Assembly (NCBI GenBank): GCA_019423745.1
Contig: JAHZAV010000026.1
Coordinates: forward strand, 1 to 33,558
Length of the DNA stretch: 33,558 nucleotides
Origin: Lachnospiraceae bacterium
GTDB taxonomy: Bacteria; Bacillota; Clostridia; Lachnospirales; Lachnospiraceae
Reading direction: 5' to 3'
Both the position numbers and the translations under genes were made by a program. Below, piece by piece: positions 25,602-33,553 of this stretch; the first letter of the stretch is position 1, and each line of letters opens with the position of its first letter. The notes under the pieces were generated by a model. It saw only the letters and a program-made list of their open reading frames with translations. It was not told the origin of the DNA and ran no database searches.

Positions 25602-26845
25602 AAATCTTCTCCCTTATCTTTTTTTAAAAAACTCCCTCTTGTCACCGCATTTTCTCCATACCTTCCCCTTATTTCATCCAATGCTTTTGCGAGCCTTTCC
25701 TGCTTCAAAGCCTGCTGCCCGGTAACATCATCATTATTTTTTTCTTTTTGAGGAATTTGTATATCAAAAATACTCAACTGCTGAGGCTCATTCTCTCCCA
25801 CAAGCTTAGAACTTCGTATTCCAAGTAATCGAACCGGCTGCCCATTCCACAGTTCATCAAACAATTTCACAGCTTCCTGATAAATCTCTGTATCACTGCT
25901 TGTAACACGAAAGAGCTGTCTTTGATGGGAACAAGTTTCGAAATTAAAATACTTGATTTCCACACTTAACATTCCCGCTTTTTGCCGTGCTTTACGTAAT
26001 CTGCCTCCTACACTTTCCGAAAGTTTTAAAAGAACCCTCTTCGCTTCCTCCCTTGTTACTGCATCCTGTGGTAAAGTTACAGAATTTCCAATCCCTTTTG
26101 CCTCTGCCTTTTCGGATATAACAGGCGTATCATCTCTGCCATTTGCAAAATTCCAAAGCATTCTTCCATGGCTTTTTAAATGAAGTTCCAGAATTGCCGG
26201 ATCTGCACATGCCAACTCTCCAATCGTATGGATACCTAATTTTTTCAAAGTTTCGGCGCTGGACCCCCCTGCCATGTACAGCTCTCTGACAGGCAAGGGC
26301 CACATTTTCACGCGAATCTCTTCTGGAAAAAGGGTATGAACCTTTCCCGGTTTTTCAAAATCTGATGCCATCTTTGCCAATACCTTTTTAGAAGATATCC
26401 CTATATTTACGGTAAATCCAAATTTATCATAAATTTTATCTTTTATTTCCAGTGCTGCAGAAACCGGAGAATAAAACTGATGAGAAATCCCGGTATAGTC
26501 AAGATAACACTCATCTACGCTGACTTGCTCGATGTCTGGAGTATAAGTACGAAGAAAATCCATCAGCTTCCTGCTGTATGCCCGATAGAGTTCATGATCC
26601 GGAGGTTCTATATGAATATCCGGACATTTTCTCAAGGCATTTGCTACAGGCTCGCCGGTCCGAATTCCATATTTTTTGGCCGGTATAGATTTTGCTAATA
26701 CCACACCATGTCTGGATTCCTGATTCCCGCCGATAATGGCAGGAATTGTTCGAATATCCGTCTTAGCTCCATTTTTCAACTGTTCTACGGCTGTCCAGCT
26801 AAGATAGGCTGAATTTACATCGATATGAAAAATCGTCCGTACCAT
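25598..26845 (-). CDS. dinB: Y-family DNA polymerase (DNA polymerase IV)
   Basis: Error-prone translesion polymerase. 415 residues from the ATG at 26845, which has AGGAGAGG upstream; an in-frame GTG seven codons earlier was rejected. The catalytic start motif is FHIDVNSAYLSW rather than the usual HxDMDAFFAxVE. The first metal Asp is kept, and the steric gate position appears to be Tyr (as in Dpo4) instead of the Phe of E. coli. SVDECYLDYTG supplies the second Asp/Glu pair. A little-finger domain follows, and QLSIFD near residue 369 matches a beta-clamp binding motif. It lies only about 30 bases after the clpB terminator hairpin, and no strong separate promoter was found. Confidence 0.93.
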   Translation of the reverse strand: MVRTIFHIDVNSAYLSWTAVEQLKNGAKTDIRTIPAIIGGNQESRHGVVLAKSIPAKKYGIRTGEPVANALRKCPDIHIEPPDHELYRAYSRKLMDFLRTYTPDIEQVSVDECYLDYTGISHQFYSPVSAALEIKDKIYDKFGFTVNIGISSKKVLAKMASDFEKPGKVHTLFPEEIRVKMWPLPVRELYMAGGSSAETLKKLGIHTIGELACADPAILELHLKSHGRMLWNFANGRDDTPVISEKAEAKGIGNSVTLPQDAVTREEAKRVLLKLSESVGGRLRKARQKAGMLSVEIKYFNFETCSHQRQLFRVTSSDTEIYQEAVKLFDELWNGQPVRLLGIRSSKLVGENEPQQLSIFDIQIPQKEKNNDDVTGQQALKQERLAKALDEIRGRYGENAVTRGSFLKKDKGEDL

Positions 26846-26872
26846 ACACCCTCTCCTTTTCAACACTTTATC

Positions 26873-26933
26873 AAAAAAATTATCTCCGGGTGAGAATACG
26901 TCTATTGTAACATATTATTCTCTCCCGGAGATA
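26873..26933 (-). terminator. Intrinsic terminator of clpB
   Basis: Long hairpin: 10-bp outer stem (26881-26890 with 26924-26933), one A-A mismatch, and a 7-bp inner stem (26892-26898 with 26916-26922). On the minus strand it is followed by ATTTTTTT (26873-26880). Strong and well placed, starting 17 bases after the clpB stop. Confidence 0.9.
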
Positions 26934-26949
26934 CTTCCCTAAAACAAAT

Positions 26950-29541
26950 TTAAGAATCAATTTTTACTACTGCTACCAGTTTTCCATTCGACTCATCGAT
27001 CAGAATGGTATCACCACTTCCTACATTTCCTTCCAGCATAAGCCTTGCAGCCGTCGTCTCCACGTTTTTCTGCAGATATCTCTTCATCGGCCTTGCACCG
27101 TACATCGGTTCATATCCTCCTTCGATGATATGTTCTTTCGCTTTTTCTGTCAGTTCAATATTAATTTCCCGATCAGCAAGACGTTTATTCAAATCAGCCA
27201 CAAGAAGATCTATAATCTGACCAATATCTGTTCGAGTCAACGGTTTAAACATAATCGTCTCATCCAGACGATTCAGAAATTCCGGACGGAAGTGAGCACG
27301 AAGGTCATTCATAACCGCCTGCTGACTCTCCTCTTTTATGTTTCCCTGATCGTCAATACCATCCAACAGATATCCAGAACCAATATTTGAAGTCATAATC
27401 AGAATTGTGTTCTTAAAGTCTACTGTCCGCCCTTGTGAATCTGTAATTCGTCCATCGTCCAGCACTTGCAGAAGTACATTAAATACATCCGGATGGGCCT
27501 TCTCGACCTCATCGAAAAGAACCACGGAATACGGTTTTCTTCTTACTGCTTCTGTCAACTGCCCTCCTTCATCATATCCTACATATCCCGGAGGTGCTCC
27601 AATTAATCTGGAAACAGAGTACTTCTCCATGTACTCACTCATATCAATACGAACCATGCTGTTTTCATCATCAAAAAGACTCTGTGCAAGTGCCTTTGCC
27701 AGTTCAGTCTTTCCAACACCGGTAGGTCCAAGAAACAGAAATGAACCAATCGGCTTTGTAGGATCCTTTATTCCGGCTTTCGAACGGATAATGGCTTCTG
27801 TTACCAGCTCCACACCTTCATCCTGTCCAATAACTCTTTTATGGAGTTCATCTGCTAAATGGAGGGTTTTGCTTCGCTCGCTTTCATTTAATTTAGCCAC
27901 TGGAATTCCCGTCCATCTGGAAACAATCTTGGCAATCTCGTCTTCATTAACACTCTCATGAACCAGATCCAGGTCTTCTTCTTTGATACGTGCCTCTTCT
28001 GCTTCCAGCTGCTTTTTCAGTCCCGGCAACCTGCCGTACTGAAGTTCTGCAGCCTTTTCCAAATCATACGACTGCTGTGCTTTCTGAATATCTTTTCCAA
28101 TCTGTTCAATTTCTTCTCGCAGCTTCTGAACACGTTCTACGCTGCCTTTTTCATTGTCCCATTGTGCCTTGCGGGTAGCAAATTCTTCTCTTTGTTGGGC
28201 AAGTTCTTCCTGTATATGCTCCAGTCTCTCCTGACTCAACCGGTCTTCTTCCTTTTTCAGCGCTGCTTCTTCTATTTCAAGCTGCATAATCTTCCTTTGG
28301 AGTTCATCTAACTCAGCCGGCATAGAATCCAGTTCTGTTTTAATCATGGCACAAGCCTCATCTACCAGGTCAATTGCTTTATCTGGCAGAAAACGGTCAG
28401 AAATATATCGATTGGACAGAGTTGCCGCTGCTACAAGCGCACCATCTGCAATTTTTACTCCATGGAAAACTTCATACCTCTCCTTCAGCCCTCTCAAGAT
28501 AGAAATGGTATCTTCTACCGTTGGCTCATCTACCATAACCGGCTGAAATCTTCTCTCCAAAGCCGCATCCTTCTCAATATACTGACGGTATTCATCCAGA
28601 GTTGTTGCTCCTATACAGTGCAGTTCACCTCGGGCCAGCATAGGCTTTAACATATTACCGGCATCCATTGCTCCGTCTGTCTTACCAGCTCCCACAATCG
28701 TATGCAGCTCATCAATAAACAGAATAATTTTTCCATCACTGTTTTTAACTTCTTCCAGTACCGCTTTCAAACGTTCCTCGAATTCTCCCCGATACTTAGC
28801 TCCTGCAACAAGAGCGCCCATATCAAGTGAAAATATGGTCTTGTCTTTTAATGTCTCCGGCACGTCTCCTCGGACGATTCTTTGTGCCAGGCCTTCTACT
28901 ACTGCAGTTTTTCCGACACCCGGTTCTCCGATCAATACTGGATTATTTTTCGTTTTACGAGAAAGTATACGAACTACATTCCTTATTTCACTGTCTCGTC
29001 CAATCACTGGATCAAGCTTCTGATCTCTGGCACGCTCAACAAGATCCGTGCCATATTTTGTCAATGTATCATAGGTGGCTTCCGGATTATCACTTGTAAC
29101 TTTCTGATTTCCTCTCACCGTTGACAGTGCCTGAAGAAAACCTTCTTTCGATATACCCATCTCCCGGAACAGCTCCTTCATCTCCCGTCCAGGGTATTTT
29201 AAAAGTGCAAGAAACAGATGTTCCACAGAAACATATTCATCACCCATCTGTTTCATTTCATCTTCGGCATGAATCAAGACCTTATTCAAATCCTGTCCTA
29301 CAAAAGCCTGCCCTCCCTGAACCTTCGGTCGCCTTGCAACTGCCTGCTCTGCACGATTAACAATATAGTTTTTATCCAGTCCCATTTTTTCCATCATTTT
29401 TAAAATCAGACCGTCTTCCTGTGTCAAAAGTGCATAGAAAAGATGCTCCTGGCAAATTTCCTGATTACCATACTCCATAGCAATTTTTTCGCATTCCTGA
29501 ACGGCCTGCAGGGACTTCTGTGTAAATCTATTAATATTCAT
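26950..29541 (-). CDS. clpB: ATP-dependent disaggregase chaperone ClpB
   Basis: A hexameric AAA+ unfoldase that, with DnaK, rescues aggregated proteins after heat stress; cytosolic. 863 residues, the full ClpB length. N-terminal double Clp_N repeat (about 1-145), first AAA+ module with Walker A GEPGVGKT (205-212) and FIDELH near 275, a long coiled-coil middle domain (about 405-525) that separates ClpB from ClpA/ClpC, second AAA+ module with GPTGVGKTE near 605, and a C-terminal small domain. No IGF/L loop for ClpP docking is apparent. The ATG at 29541 follows CAGGAGGGA. Monocistronic, with a CIRCE-controlled promoter and a strong terminator. Confidence 0.97.
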   Translation of the reverse strand: MNINRFTQKSLQAVQECEKIAMEYGNQEICQEHLFYALLTQEDGLILKMMEKMGLDKNYIVNRAEQAVARRPKVQGGQAFVGQDLNKVLIHAEDEMKQMGDEYVSVEHLFLALLKYPGREMKELFREMGISKEGFLQALSTVRGNQKVTSDNPEATYDTLTKYGTDLVERARDQKLDPVIGRDSEIRNVVRILSRKTKNNPVLIGEPGVGKTAVVEGLAQRIVRGDVPETLKDKTIFSLDMGALVAGAKYRGEFEERLKAVLEEVKNSDGKIILFIDELHTIVGAGKTDGAMDAGNMLKPMLARGELHCIGATTLDEYRQYIEKDAALERRFQPVMVDEPTVEDTISILRGLKERYEVFHGVKIADGALVAAATLSNRYISDRFLPDKAIDLVDEACAMIKTELDSMPAELDELQRKIMQLEIEEAALKKEEDRLSQERLEHIQEELAQQREEFATRKAQWDNEKGSVERVQKLREEIEQIGKDIQKAQQSYDLEKAAELQYGRLPGLKKQLEAEEARIKEEDLDLVHESVNEDEIAKIVSRWTGIPVAKLNESERSKTLHLADELHKRVIGQDEGVELVTEAIIRSKAGIKDPTKPIGSFLFLGPTGVGKTELAKALAQSLFDDENSMVRIDMSEYMEKYSVSRLIGAPPGYVGYDEGGQLTEAVRRKPYSVVLFDEVEKAHPDVFNVLLQVLDDGRITDSQGRTVDFKNTILIMTSNIGSGYLLDGIDDQGNIKEESQQAVMNDLRAHFRPEFLNRLDETIMFKPLTRTDIGQIIDLLVADLNKRLADREINIELTEKAKEHIIEGGYEPMYGARPMKRYLQKNVETTAARLMLEGNVGSGDTILIDESNGKLVAVVKIDS

Positions 29542-29571
29542 AAATAAAGTTCCCTCCTGTTTATTATTGAA

Positions 29572-29593
29572 AGGGTGCCCTTATGGACACCTT
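29572..29593 (-). other. Hairpin in the clpB leader
   Basis: Stem of 7 bp (29574-29580 with 29585-29591, one G-T pair) and loop ATAA, extendable by two pairs. It lies in the 5' untranslated region between promoter and ribosome site. It may stabilise the message; no further evidence. Confidence 0.4.
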
Positions 29594-29613
29594 GGTTTTC
29601 TTGTTCTACTGGT

Positions 29614-29642
29614 ACTATAACACTAATTGTTAGCACTGTCAA
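29614..29642 (-). promoter_or_regulatory. Sigma-A promoter of clpB
   Basis: On the minus strand, perfect TTGACA (29637-29642), 17-base spacer, TATAGT (29614-29619). The -35 box sits inside the CIRCE operator, so HrcA binding would block RNA polymerase. Confidence 0.9.
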
Positions 29643-29656
29643 TAGGCGAGTGCTAA
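29630..29656. promoter_or_regulatory. CIRCE operator (HrcA binding site) of clpB
   Basis: TTAGCACTG-N9-GAGTGCTAA against the consensus TTAGCACTC-N9-GAGTGCTAA: 17 of 18 arm bases match. The single departure (29638) falls within the TTGACA -35 box. It indicates heat-shock control by HrcA. No CtsR-type heptad repeat was seen here. Confidence 0.93.
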
Positions 29657-29714
29657 TTTTATTTATTACTTCCTGTACGGTTTTTTCATTTTACTTGCCA
29701 CAATTGCAATATAT

Positions 29715-31070
29715 TCACTCTTTCGATTTTATATACACGGCTTGTTCGATTGCTTTCTCTAAAATGTCCATGGCTCTTTCCAACTCTTCATATGATATGA
29801 TAAGCGGCGGTGCTAATGTTAAAACATTTCCTTGTGATATTTTGAAACTCAATCCATATTCCAGACAATAATAAAGAATTTTTTCCGCAAGCAAAATGTC
29901 CTTGTCTTTACTCTCTTTTTCTTTTACCAATTCAATAGCAATAAGTGCTCCGATACCGCGAACATCCCCAATACATGGGAAACGGTCTTTCATTTGTCGG
30001 ATCCGCTGAAATAGGTAACTTTCAATTCCTTTTACTTTCTCTAAAAGGTTTTCTTTCTCAATATATTCAATAAGAGCTAAGCCAACCGCAGCGCCAAGCG
30101 GACTTTTTTCATGCGTATAATGACCTAGAGATATTTCTTGGCACACATTGAAGCTTTCTTTTGCAATCACAGCTGAAACAGGATATAAGGCTCCTCCAAG
30201 TCCTTTCCCTACAACAAGGATGTCTGGCTCAATTTCATAGTTTTGATATGCAAACATTTTGCCGGTTCGTCCAAACGCTGTTGGAATTTCATCAAATATA
30301 AGTGCAATATCATAGGTATCACAAATTTTTCGAATTCTTTCATAGTATTCTTTCGGTGGAATCTGAACGTCTGTACACCGGATAGGTTCCATAATCAAAG
30401 CTCCAACATCCCCTTCACAGCTGCAAATATATTCCAGATAGTCTAAACATTTTAAATTGCAGGATTTGCAATTCCCGAAGGGACACCGATAAGAATTGTA
30501 CGGCATAATATGTTCTGTTCCAGGCAAAAGTGGACCTATATTTTTTCGAAAATGGCTTTCTCCCCCAACGGATATCGCATCCAGATTTGCTCCATGGAAC
30601 GAATCCCAAAGGGAAATCGTTTTAAACTTCTTTTTTGCATATCGAACCATTTTCAAGGCTAATCCAATTGAAGCTGAACCACTGGGAGTAAATAAAACTT
30701 TTTTATTTCCTCCGTTAAGCATAGAAAGCTTTTGAGCAAGTGCAATAGCTGTCTCATTAGTAAATCTTCTAGGCGAAAACGAAAGTTTATGCAACTGTTT
30801 TTCTAAGGCATTGATCAGATATGGATGATTATACCCCAGTTGGTGAACGCTGTTACCATGGAAATCCATGACTTTTCGTCCATCTTTTGTATACAAATAA
30901 ATACCATCCACCGCCGTCACGCAGTCTAAACAAGGAGTTGATAACGCCTGATGTATGAAGACACTGCTATCTTCCTCTAATATATTTATTGTCTCTTGAC
31001 TCAAACATTTTTTTTGCCATTTTGTTCTTTCCGGTGTTAAGTTAATATCCCCTTCTGCTCTGCTTACCAT
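29715..31070 (-). CDS. Class III PLP-dependent aminotransferase-fold enzyme
   Basis: 451 residues from the ATG at 31070, which has AGGAGG five bases upstream; a longer in-frame start at 31133 was rejected. Fold-type I class III signature LIFDEIPTAFGRTGKMFAYQN (D260 binds PLP nitrogen) and K289 in VVGKGLGGALYP as the Schiff-base lysine; TPSGSASIGLALKM near 128 forms the phosphate cup. A cysteine-rich stretch CPFGNCKSCNLKC (196-208) is notable. The substrate is uncertain. The DFHGNSVHQLGYNHP region (69-83) reminds me of 1-hydroxy-2-aminoethylphosphonate ammonia-lyase (PbfA), but no phosphonate genes are nearby; omega-amino acid or 2-aminoethylphosphonate-type transaminases are alternatives. It stands alone, divergent from the two-component system, and ends 58 bases before the CIRCE with no clear terminator. 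Confidence 0.88.
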   Translation of the reverse strand: MVSRAEGDINLTPERTKWQKKCLSQETINILEEDSSVFIHQALSTPCLDCVTAVDGIYLYTKDGRKVMDFHGNSVHQLGYNHPYLINALEKQLHKLSFSPRRFTNETAIALAQKLSMLNGGNKKVLFTPSGSASIGLALKMVRYAKKKFKTISLWDSFHGANLDAISVGGESHFRKNIGPLLPGTEHIMPYNSYRCPFGNCKSCNLKCLDYLEYICSCEGDVGALIMEPIRCTDVQIPPKEYYERIRKICDTYDIALIFDEIPTAFGRTGKMFAYQNYEIEPDILVVGKGLGGALYPVSAVIAKESFNVCQEISLGHYTHEKSPLGAAVGLALIEYIEKENLLEKVKGIESYLFQRIRQMKDRFPCIGDVRGIGALIAIELVKEKESKDKDILLAEKILYYCLEYGLSFKISQGNVLTLAPPLIISYEELERAMDILEKAIEQAVYIKSKE

Positions 31071-31107
31071 ACAAACCTCCTGATTGATAAAGATAACTGA
31101 TATATGA

Positions 31108-31126
31108 TATACAACATTTTTGTATA
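31108..31126. promoter_or_regulatory. Operator-like dyad at the aminotransferase transcription start
   Basis: Perfect inverted repeat TATACAA-N5-TTGTATA. It lies just downstream of a TATAAA -10 candidate on the minus strand (31134-31139; TTCACA stands 19 bases further upstream), where a repressor would block initiation. The half-sites resemble GntR-type operators, but no such regulator is in the window. Confidence 0.45.
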
Positions 31127-31216
31127 CATCCATTTTATACTTTTTTCTACCGCGGCACTGTGAAAACCTTGTAAAATTTTCATCAATTAATAAAATAAAA
31201 GTACCCTTTGTTTTCG

Positions 31217-31245
31217 TTGTCTTTTCCTCTACTTTTGGATATAAT
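31217..31245 (+). promoter_or_regulatory. Promoter of the two-component operon
   Basis: TTGTCT (31217-31222), 17-base spacer, perfect TATAAT (31240-31245). It predicts a leader of about 55 bases that carries alternative hairpins before the response regulator start. Confidence 0.7.
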
Positions 31246-31270
31246 AAATGAAAAAATAAACTAAAAGAAA

Positions 31271-31298
31271 AGAAGGGAAATCCCTTCTTCGCAGAAGG
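31271..31298 (+). promoter_or_regulatory. Alternative leader hairpins around the ribosome site
   Basis: Segment A AGAAGGGA (31271-31278) pairs perfectly with B TCCCTTCT (31281-31288). B also pairs over 6 bases with the ribosome site region AGAAGG (31293-31298) through a 4-base loop. The two hairpins exclude each other, and only the second hides the Shine-Dalgarno sequence. Possible translational switch. Confidence 0.45.
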
Positions 31299-31306
31299 AG
31301 CTTTCT

Positions 31307-32005
31307 ATGGCAGATAATCCTGTTACAATACTGATTGCTGATGACGAAAAAGAAATTCGAGATATTCTAACTCTTCTTTTAAAAGGGGAAGGATATAAAA
31401 TTATAACCGCTCAAAATGGAAAGGAAGCAGTTCTTCTTGCTGATCATTCTGTCAGTATGTACATCCTGGATATTAATATGCCAGGCATGTCTGGTTATGA
31501 AGCTGCAGTCAAAATACGTGAAAAATTTTATGCCCCTATCATTTTCCTCACCGCTTACTCTGGAGAATCCGATAAAACTATGGGGTATTCTGCCGGTGCA
31601 GATGACTATATTGTCAAACCCTTTTCAAACACGGAACTTCTACTTAGAGTCCGTTCCCTTTTGCGTAGGGCTTACGATTACAGTCCTTCTCATAGTTCAT
31701 CTACATCAAAAAATCAAATTGCCTATAAAGATTTAATTTTAGATCTGGACAGCCAGTCTGTACAAAAAGAAGGACGAACCATCTCTTTGACATGGACCGA
31801 ATTCCAGATATTACACCTTTTTATCTCCAACCGTGGCAGAATCTATTCTCTCGATCATATTTATCAAGGTATTTGGCAGGAAGATGCCGTTGGGGATGGC
31901 ACGATTATGGTACATATTAAAAACTTAAGAAAAAAGCTTGGGGATAATTCCAGGAATCCTAAATATATAAAAACCGCCTGGGGAAAGGGATATTATGTGG
32001 ATTAA
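31307..32005 (+). CDS. OmpR/PhoB-family response regulator
   Basis: DNA-binding output protein of a two-component system. 232 residues. Receiver domain with acidic pocket D12/D13, phospho-acceptor D55 in LDINMPG, T82 and K104, then a linker rich in Ser (about 125-135) and a winged-helix domain (about 137-232) with LTWTEFQILHLF and the recognition region VMVHIKNLRKKLG-like. All phosphorylation residues are present. AGAAGGAG lies 7 bases before ATG. It overlaps the kinase gene by 11 bases. The regulon is unknown; the small membrane protein gene downstream is a candidate target by position only. Confidence 0.96.
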   Translation: MADNPVTILIADDEKEIRDILTLLLKGEGYKIITAQNGKEAVLLADHSVSMYILDINMPGMSGYEAAVKIREKFYAPIIFLTAYSGESDKTMGYSAGADDYIVKPFSNTELLLRVRSLLRRAYDYSPSHSSSTSKNQIAYKDLILDLDSQSVQKEGRTISLTWTEFQILHLFISNRGRIYSLDHIYQGIWQEDAVGDGTIMVHIKNLRKKLGDNSRNPKYIKTAWGKGYYVD

Positions 32006-33068
32006 GAAAAAAGAGAAAATTTTTAAGGGAAAATCCTTTTCCAGAGAAGTACTGGAATATCTTCTGTTATGTTTTTTAGTATCGGTATTCCTTTTCAGTT
32101 TTTTATATCATACTTCTATTTCCATCGCCGAAACCTATGTCCTTCATAGGTCTATCTCCGTCACTTCGGAACAGACAGCTGCTTTCTATGTCTGGCTTCG
32201 CAGCGCTTGTATACTGGCCGCCGCTTTCCTTTTTCTTGTTCTTTTTCTTTTCCTCCTGGGGCAAAGGCTAAGCTATCTTCTTACACTTATTAAAGGTGTA
32301 GAATCTCTTAGAGAACATCAAATGGACTTTTCCATCCCCATAGAAGGGCAGGATGAATTTGCGGCTCTGGCAGAGGGAATCAATTTTCTTGCTGCTGCCC
32401 AGGTAGAACTGAATCTCCGCGAAAAAGAAATTTCCAGAAAACGAGAAGAGTTGATTCGTTCCCTTTCCCACGATATCCGCACTCCCCTCACTTCTCTTTT
32501 ATCATACTCTGAGTATCTGGAGCAGAAGGAGCATCTGGACTCTGAAGAAATCAGAAGCTTCATCAGTCTTGTCCACAGCAAGGCCGGGCAAATGAAGCTT
32601 TTAACAGAACAGCTGCTTGAAACAGGAAAGACCCCGGATAATCCTGGAGAACCACTGGATGAAATTTCTGACATCCATCTTCTCCTTCAGCAATTTCTTG
32701 ATGAATGGGAAAGTCTATTGGAAGATCAGTTTATATGCTATACAAAGTTGATCTGCCCTGAACACTTTTCCTGTTTTCTTTCGATCAGTGATCTGCACCG
32801 TATTTTTGATAATCTCATCTCAAATATTGAAAAATATGCAGATCCCAATCACCCTATAGATTTTTCCATAGAAGCCGATGAAACTTCTATTACAATTATT
32901 CAGCGAAACAAAATACGATCTCTTGATACAGATATTCCTGAAAGTTCAAAAATAGGCCTAGAAAACATACAAAAAACAGCTGCTAAATACCGAGGAGATG
33001 CAAATATTTTTCAAAATACTAATACATTTGAGATACAGATCAGACTATATTTCCCTTCCTTTCTTTAG
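31995..33068 (+). CDS. Sensor histidine kinase with degenerate ATPase domain
   Basis: Membrane partner of the response regulator. 357 residues. Two transmembrane helices (about 21-38 and 69-90) enclose only some 30 extracytoplasmic residues, so it probably senses in or at the membrane or through a partner. HAMP-like region about 91-145, then HisKA with SLSHDIRTPLTSLLSYSEYL and phospho-acceptor H159. The ATP-binding domain has an N box (FDNLISNIEKYA, N273/N277), but no DxGxG G1 motif: the matching stretch reads TIIQRNKIRS. Only SSKIGLENIQK resembles the G2 region. Compact ATPase domains of this kind occur in Firmicute kinases, so it may still be active. The start overlaps the regulator stop by 11 bases. 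Confidence 0.93.
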   Translation: MWIKKKEKIFKGKSFSREVLEYLLLCFLVSVFLFSFLYHTSISIAETYVLHRSISVTSEQTAAFYVWLRSACILAAAFLFLVLFLFLLGQRLSYLLTLIKGVESLREHQMDFSIPIEGQDEFAALAEGINFLAAAQVELNLREKEISRKREELIRSLSHDIRTPLTSLLSYSEYLEQKEHLDSEEIRSFISLVHSKAGQMKLLTEQLLETGKTPDNPGEPLDEISDIHLLLQQFLDEWESLLEDQFICYTKLICPEHFSCFLSISDLHRIFDNLISNIEKYADPNHPIDFSIEADETSITIIQRNKIRSLDTDIPESSKIGLENIQKTAAKYRGDANIFQNTNTFEIQIRLYFPSFL

Positions 33069-33080
33069 AATTCTTTAGAA
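33061..33080. repeat. Tandem 10-bp duplication at the kinase stop
   Basis: TTCTTTAGAA occurs twice head to tail; the first copy contains the kinase stop codon TAG (33066-33068). Small local duplication, function unknown. Confidence 0.7.
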
Positions 33081-33111
33081 TTGCCTACATTTTTTCTTCA
33101 GAACATTATCG

Positions 33112-33117
33112 TATAAT
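33112..33117 (+). promoter_or_regulatory. Likely -10 box for the small membrane protein
   Basis: Perfect TATAAT 46 bases before the ATG at 33163. The -35 position is T-rich and poor, so activation by a regulator is possible. It shares TATAATAAATG with the two-component promoter. Confidence 0.45.
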
Positions 33118-33162
33118 AAATGCATAGAAACGAAAGAAAACAAGAAAGAGAGGAAATATTTT

Positions 33163-33495
33163 ATGGCACTTGGATTATATTTAATTTTATTTATGGGATT
33201 GAGCGTAATTAGTATTTTGGGGATTTTAATACTTTTTCTCACCAAAAATGAAGGCAGAAAAAAAGGTATCTTTTATTTTCTAGCAGTCTGGGGAATGTTA
33301 ATCGCTGTTCTTAGTGCAACAAGCCTACCTACTAACTATCTTATTTCACAGCTGATTGCCTGGGCTCTAGGTTTCTTAAGTATCGCCGGACTTGTAGTAC
33401 ATTACAAAGCAAAAACAAAAACTCGCTGCTATACAGCTTACGCATTGGTAAGTGCATCCTGTGTCCTTGGAATTCTGTACATGTTTATTGTATAA
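33163..33495 (+). CDS. Small four-helix membrane protein, function unknown
   Basis: 110 residues with four predicted membrane helices at about 4-26, 35-53, 58-80 and 89-109, and short basic loops (KNEGRKKG, YKAKTKTR) that probably face the cytoplasm. I do not recognise the family. A GAGAGGAAA ribosome site lies about 9 bases before ATG, and a -10 box precedes it. It follows the two-component operon by 94 bases on the same strand, so it may be a target or accessory membrane component of that system (inference). There is no terminator with a T run after it; paired hairpins follow 15 bases on. Confidence 0.8.
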   Translation: MALGLYLILFMGLSVISILGILILFLTKNEGRKKGIFYFLAVWGMLIAVLSATSLPTNYLISQLIAWALGFLSIAGLVVHYKAKTKTRCYTAYALVSASCVLGILYMFIV

Positions 33496-33509
33496 TAACT
33501 GCAAATCAT

Positions 33510-33553
33510 AACCACCGGCTTAGCCGGTGGTTTGCTCTGCCCCTATAAGGGGC
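33510..33553. mobile_element. Two tandem hairpins, possible IS200/IS605-type end (partial)
   Basis: Hairpin 1 has a 10-bp stem (33510-33519 with 33523-33532, AACCACCGGC/GCCGGTGGTT) and a 3-base loop. Hairpin 2 has a 6-bp stem (33539-33544 with 33548-33553, GCCCCT/AGGGGC). Closely spaced imperfection-free hairpins without a T tract resemble the subterminal structures of IS200/IS605 elements. The rest of any element would lie to the right of the window. They could instead be a terminator for the small membrane protein gene. Confidence 0.4.

Noticed and set aside
26846..26866. Upstream GTG start for dinB
   Set aside because: The seven extra codons include the AGGAGAGG ribosome site itself. The ATG at 26845 gives the expected polymerase start.
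29657..29714. Terminator between the PLP enzyme gene and clpB
   Set aside because: I found no stem with a T tract in this AT-rich gap, so read-through into the clpB promoter region cannot be excluded.
31071..31133. Upstream start for the class III PLP enzyme
   Set aside because: The extra 21 residues cover the dyad and the predicted transcription start, while AGGAGG is ideally placed for the ATG at 31070.
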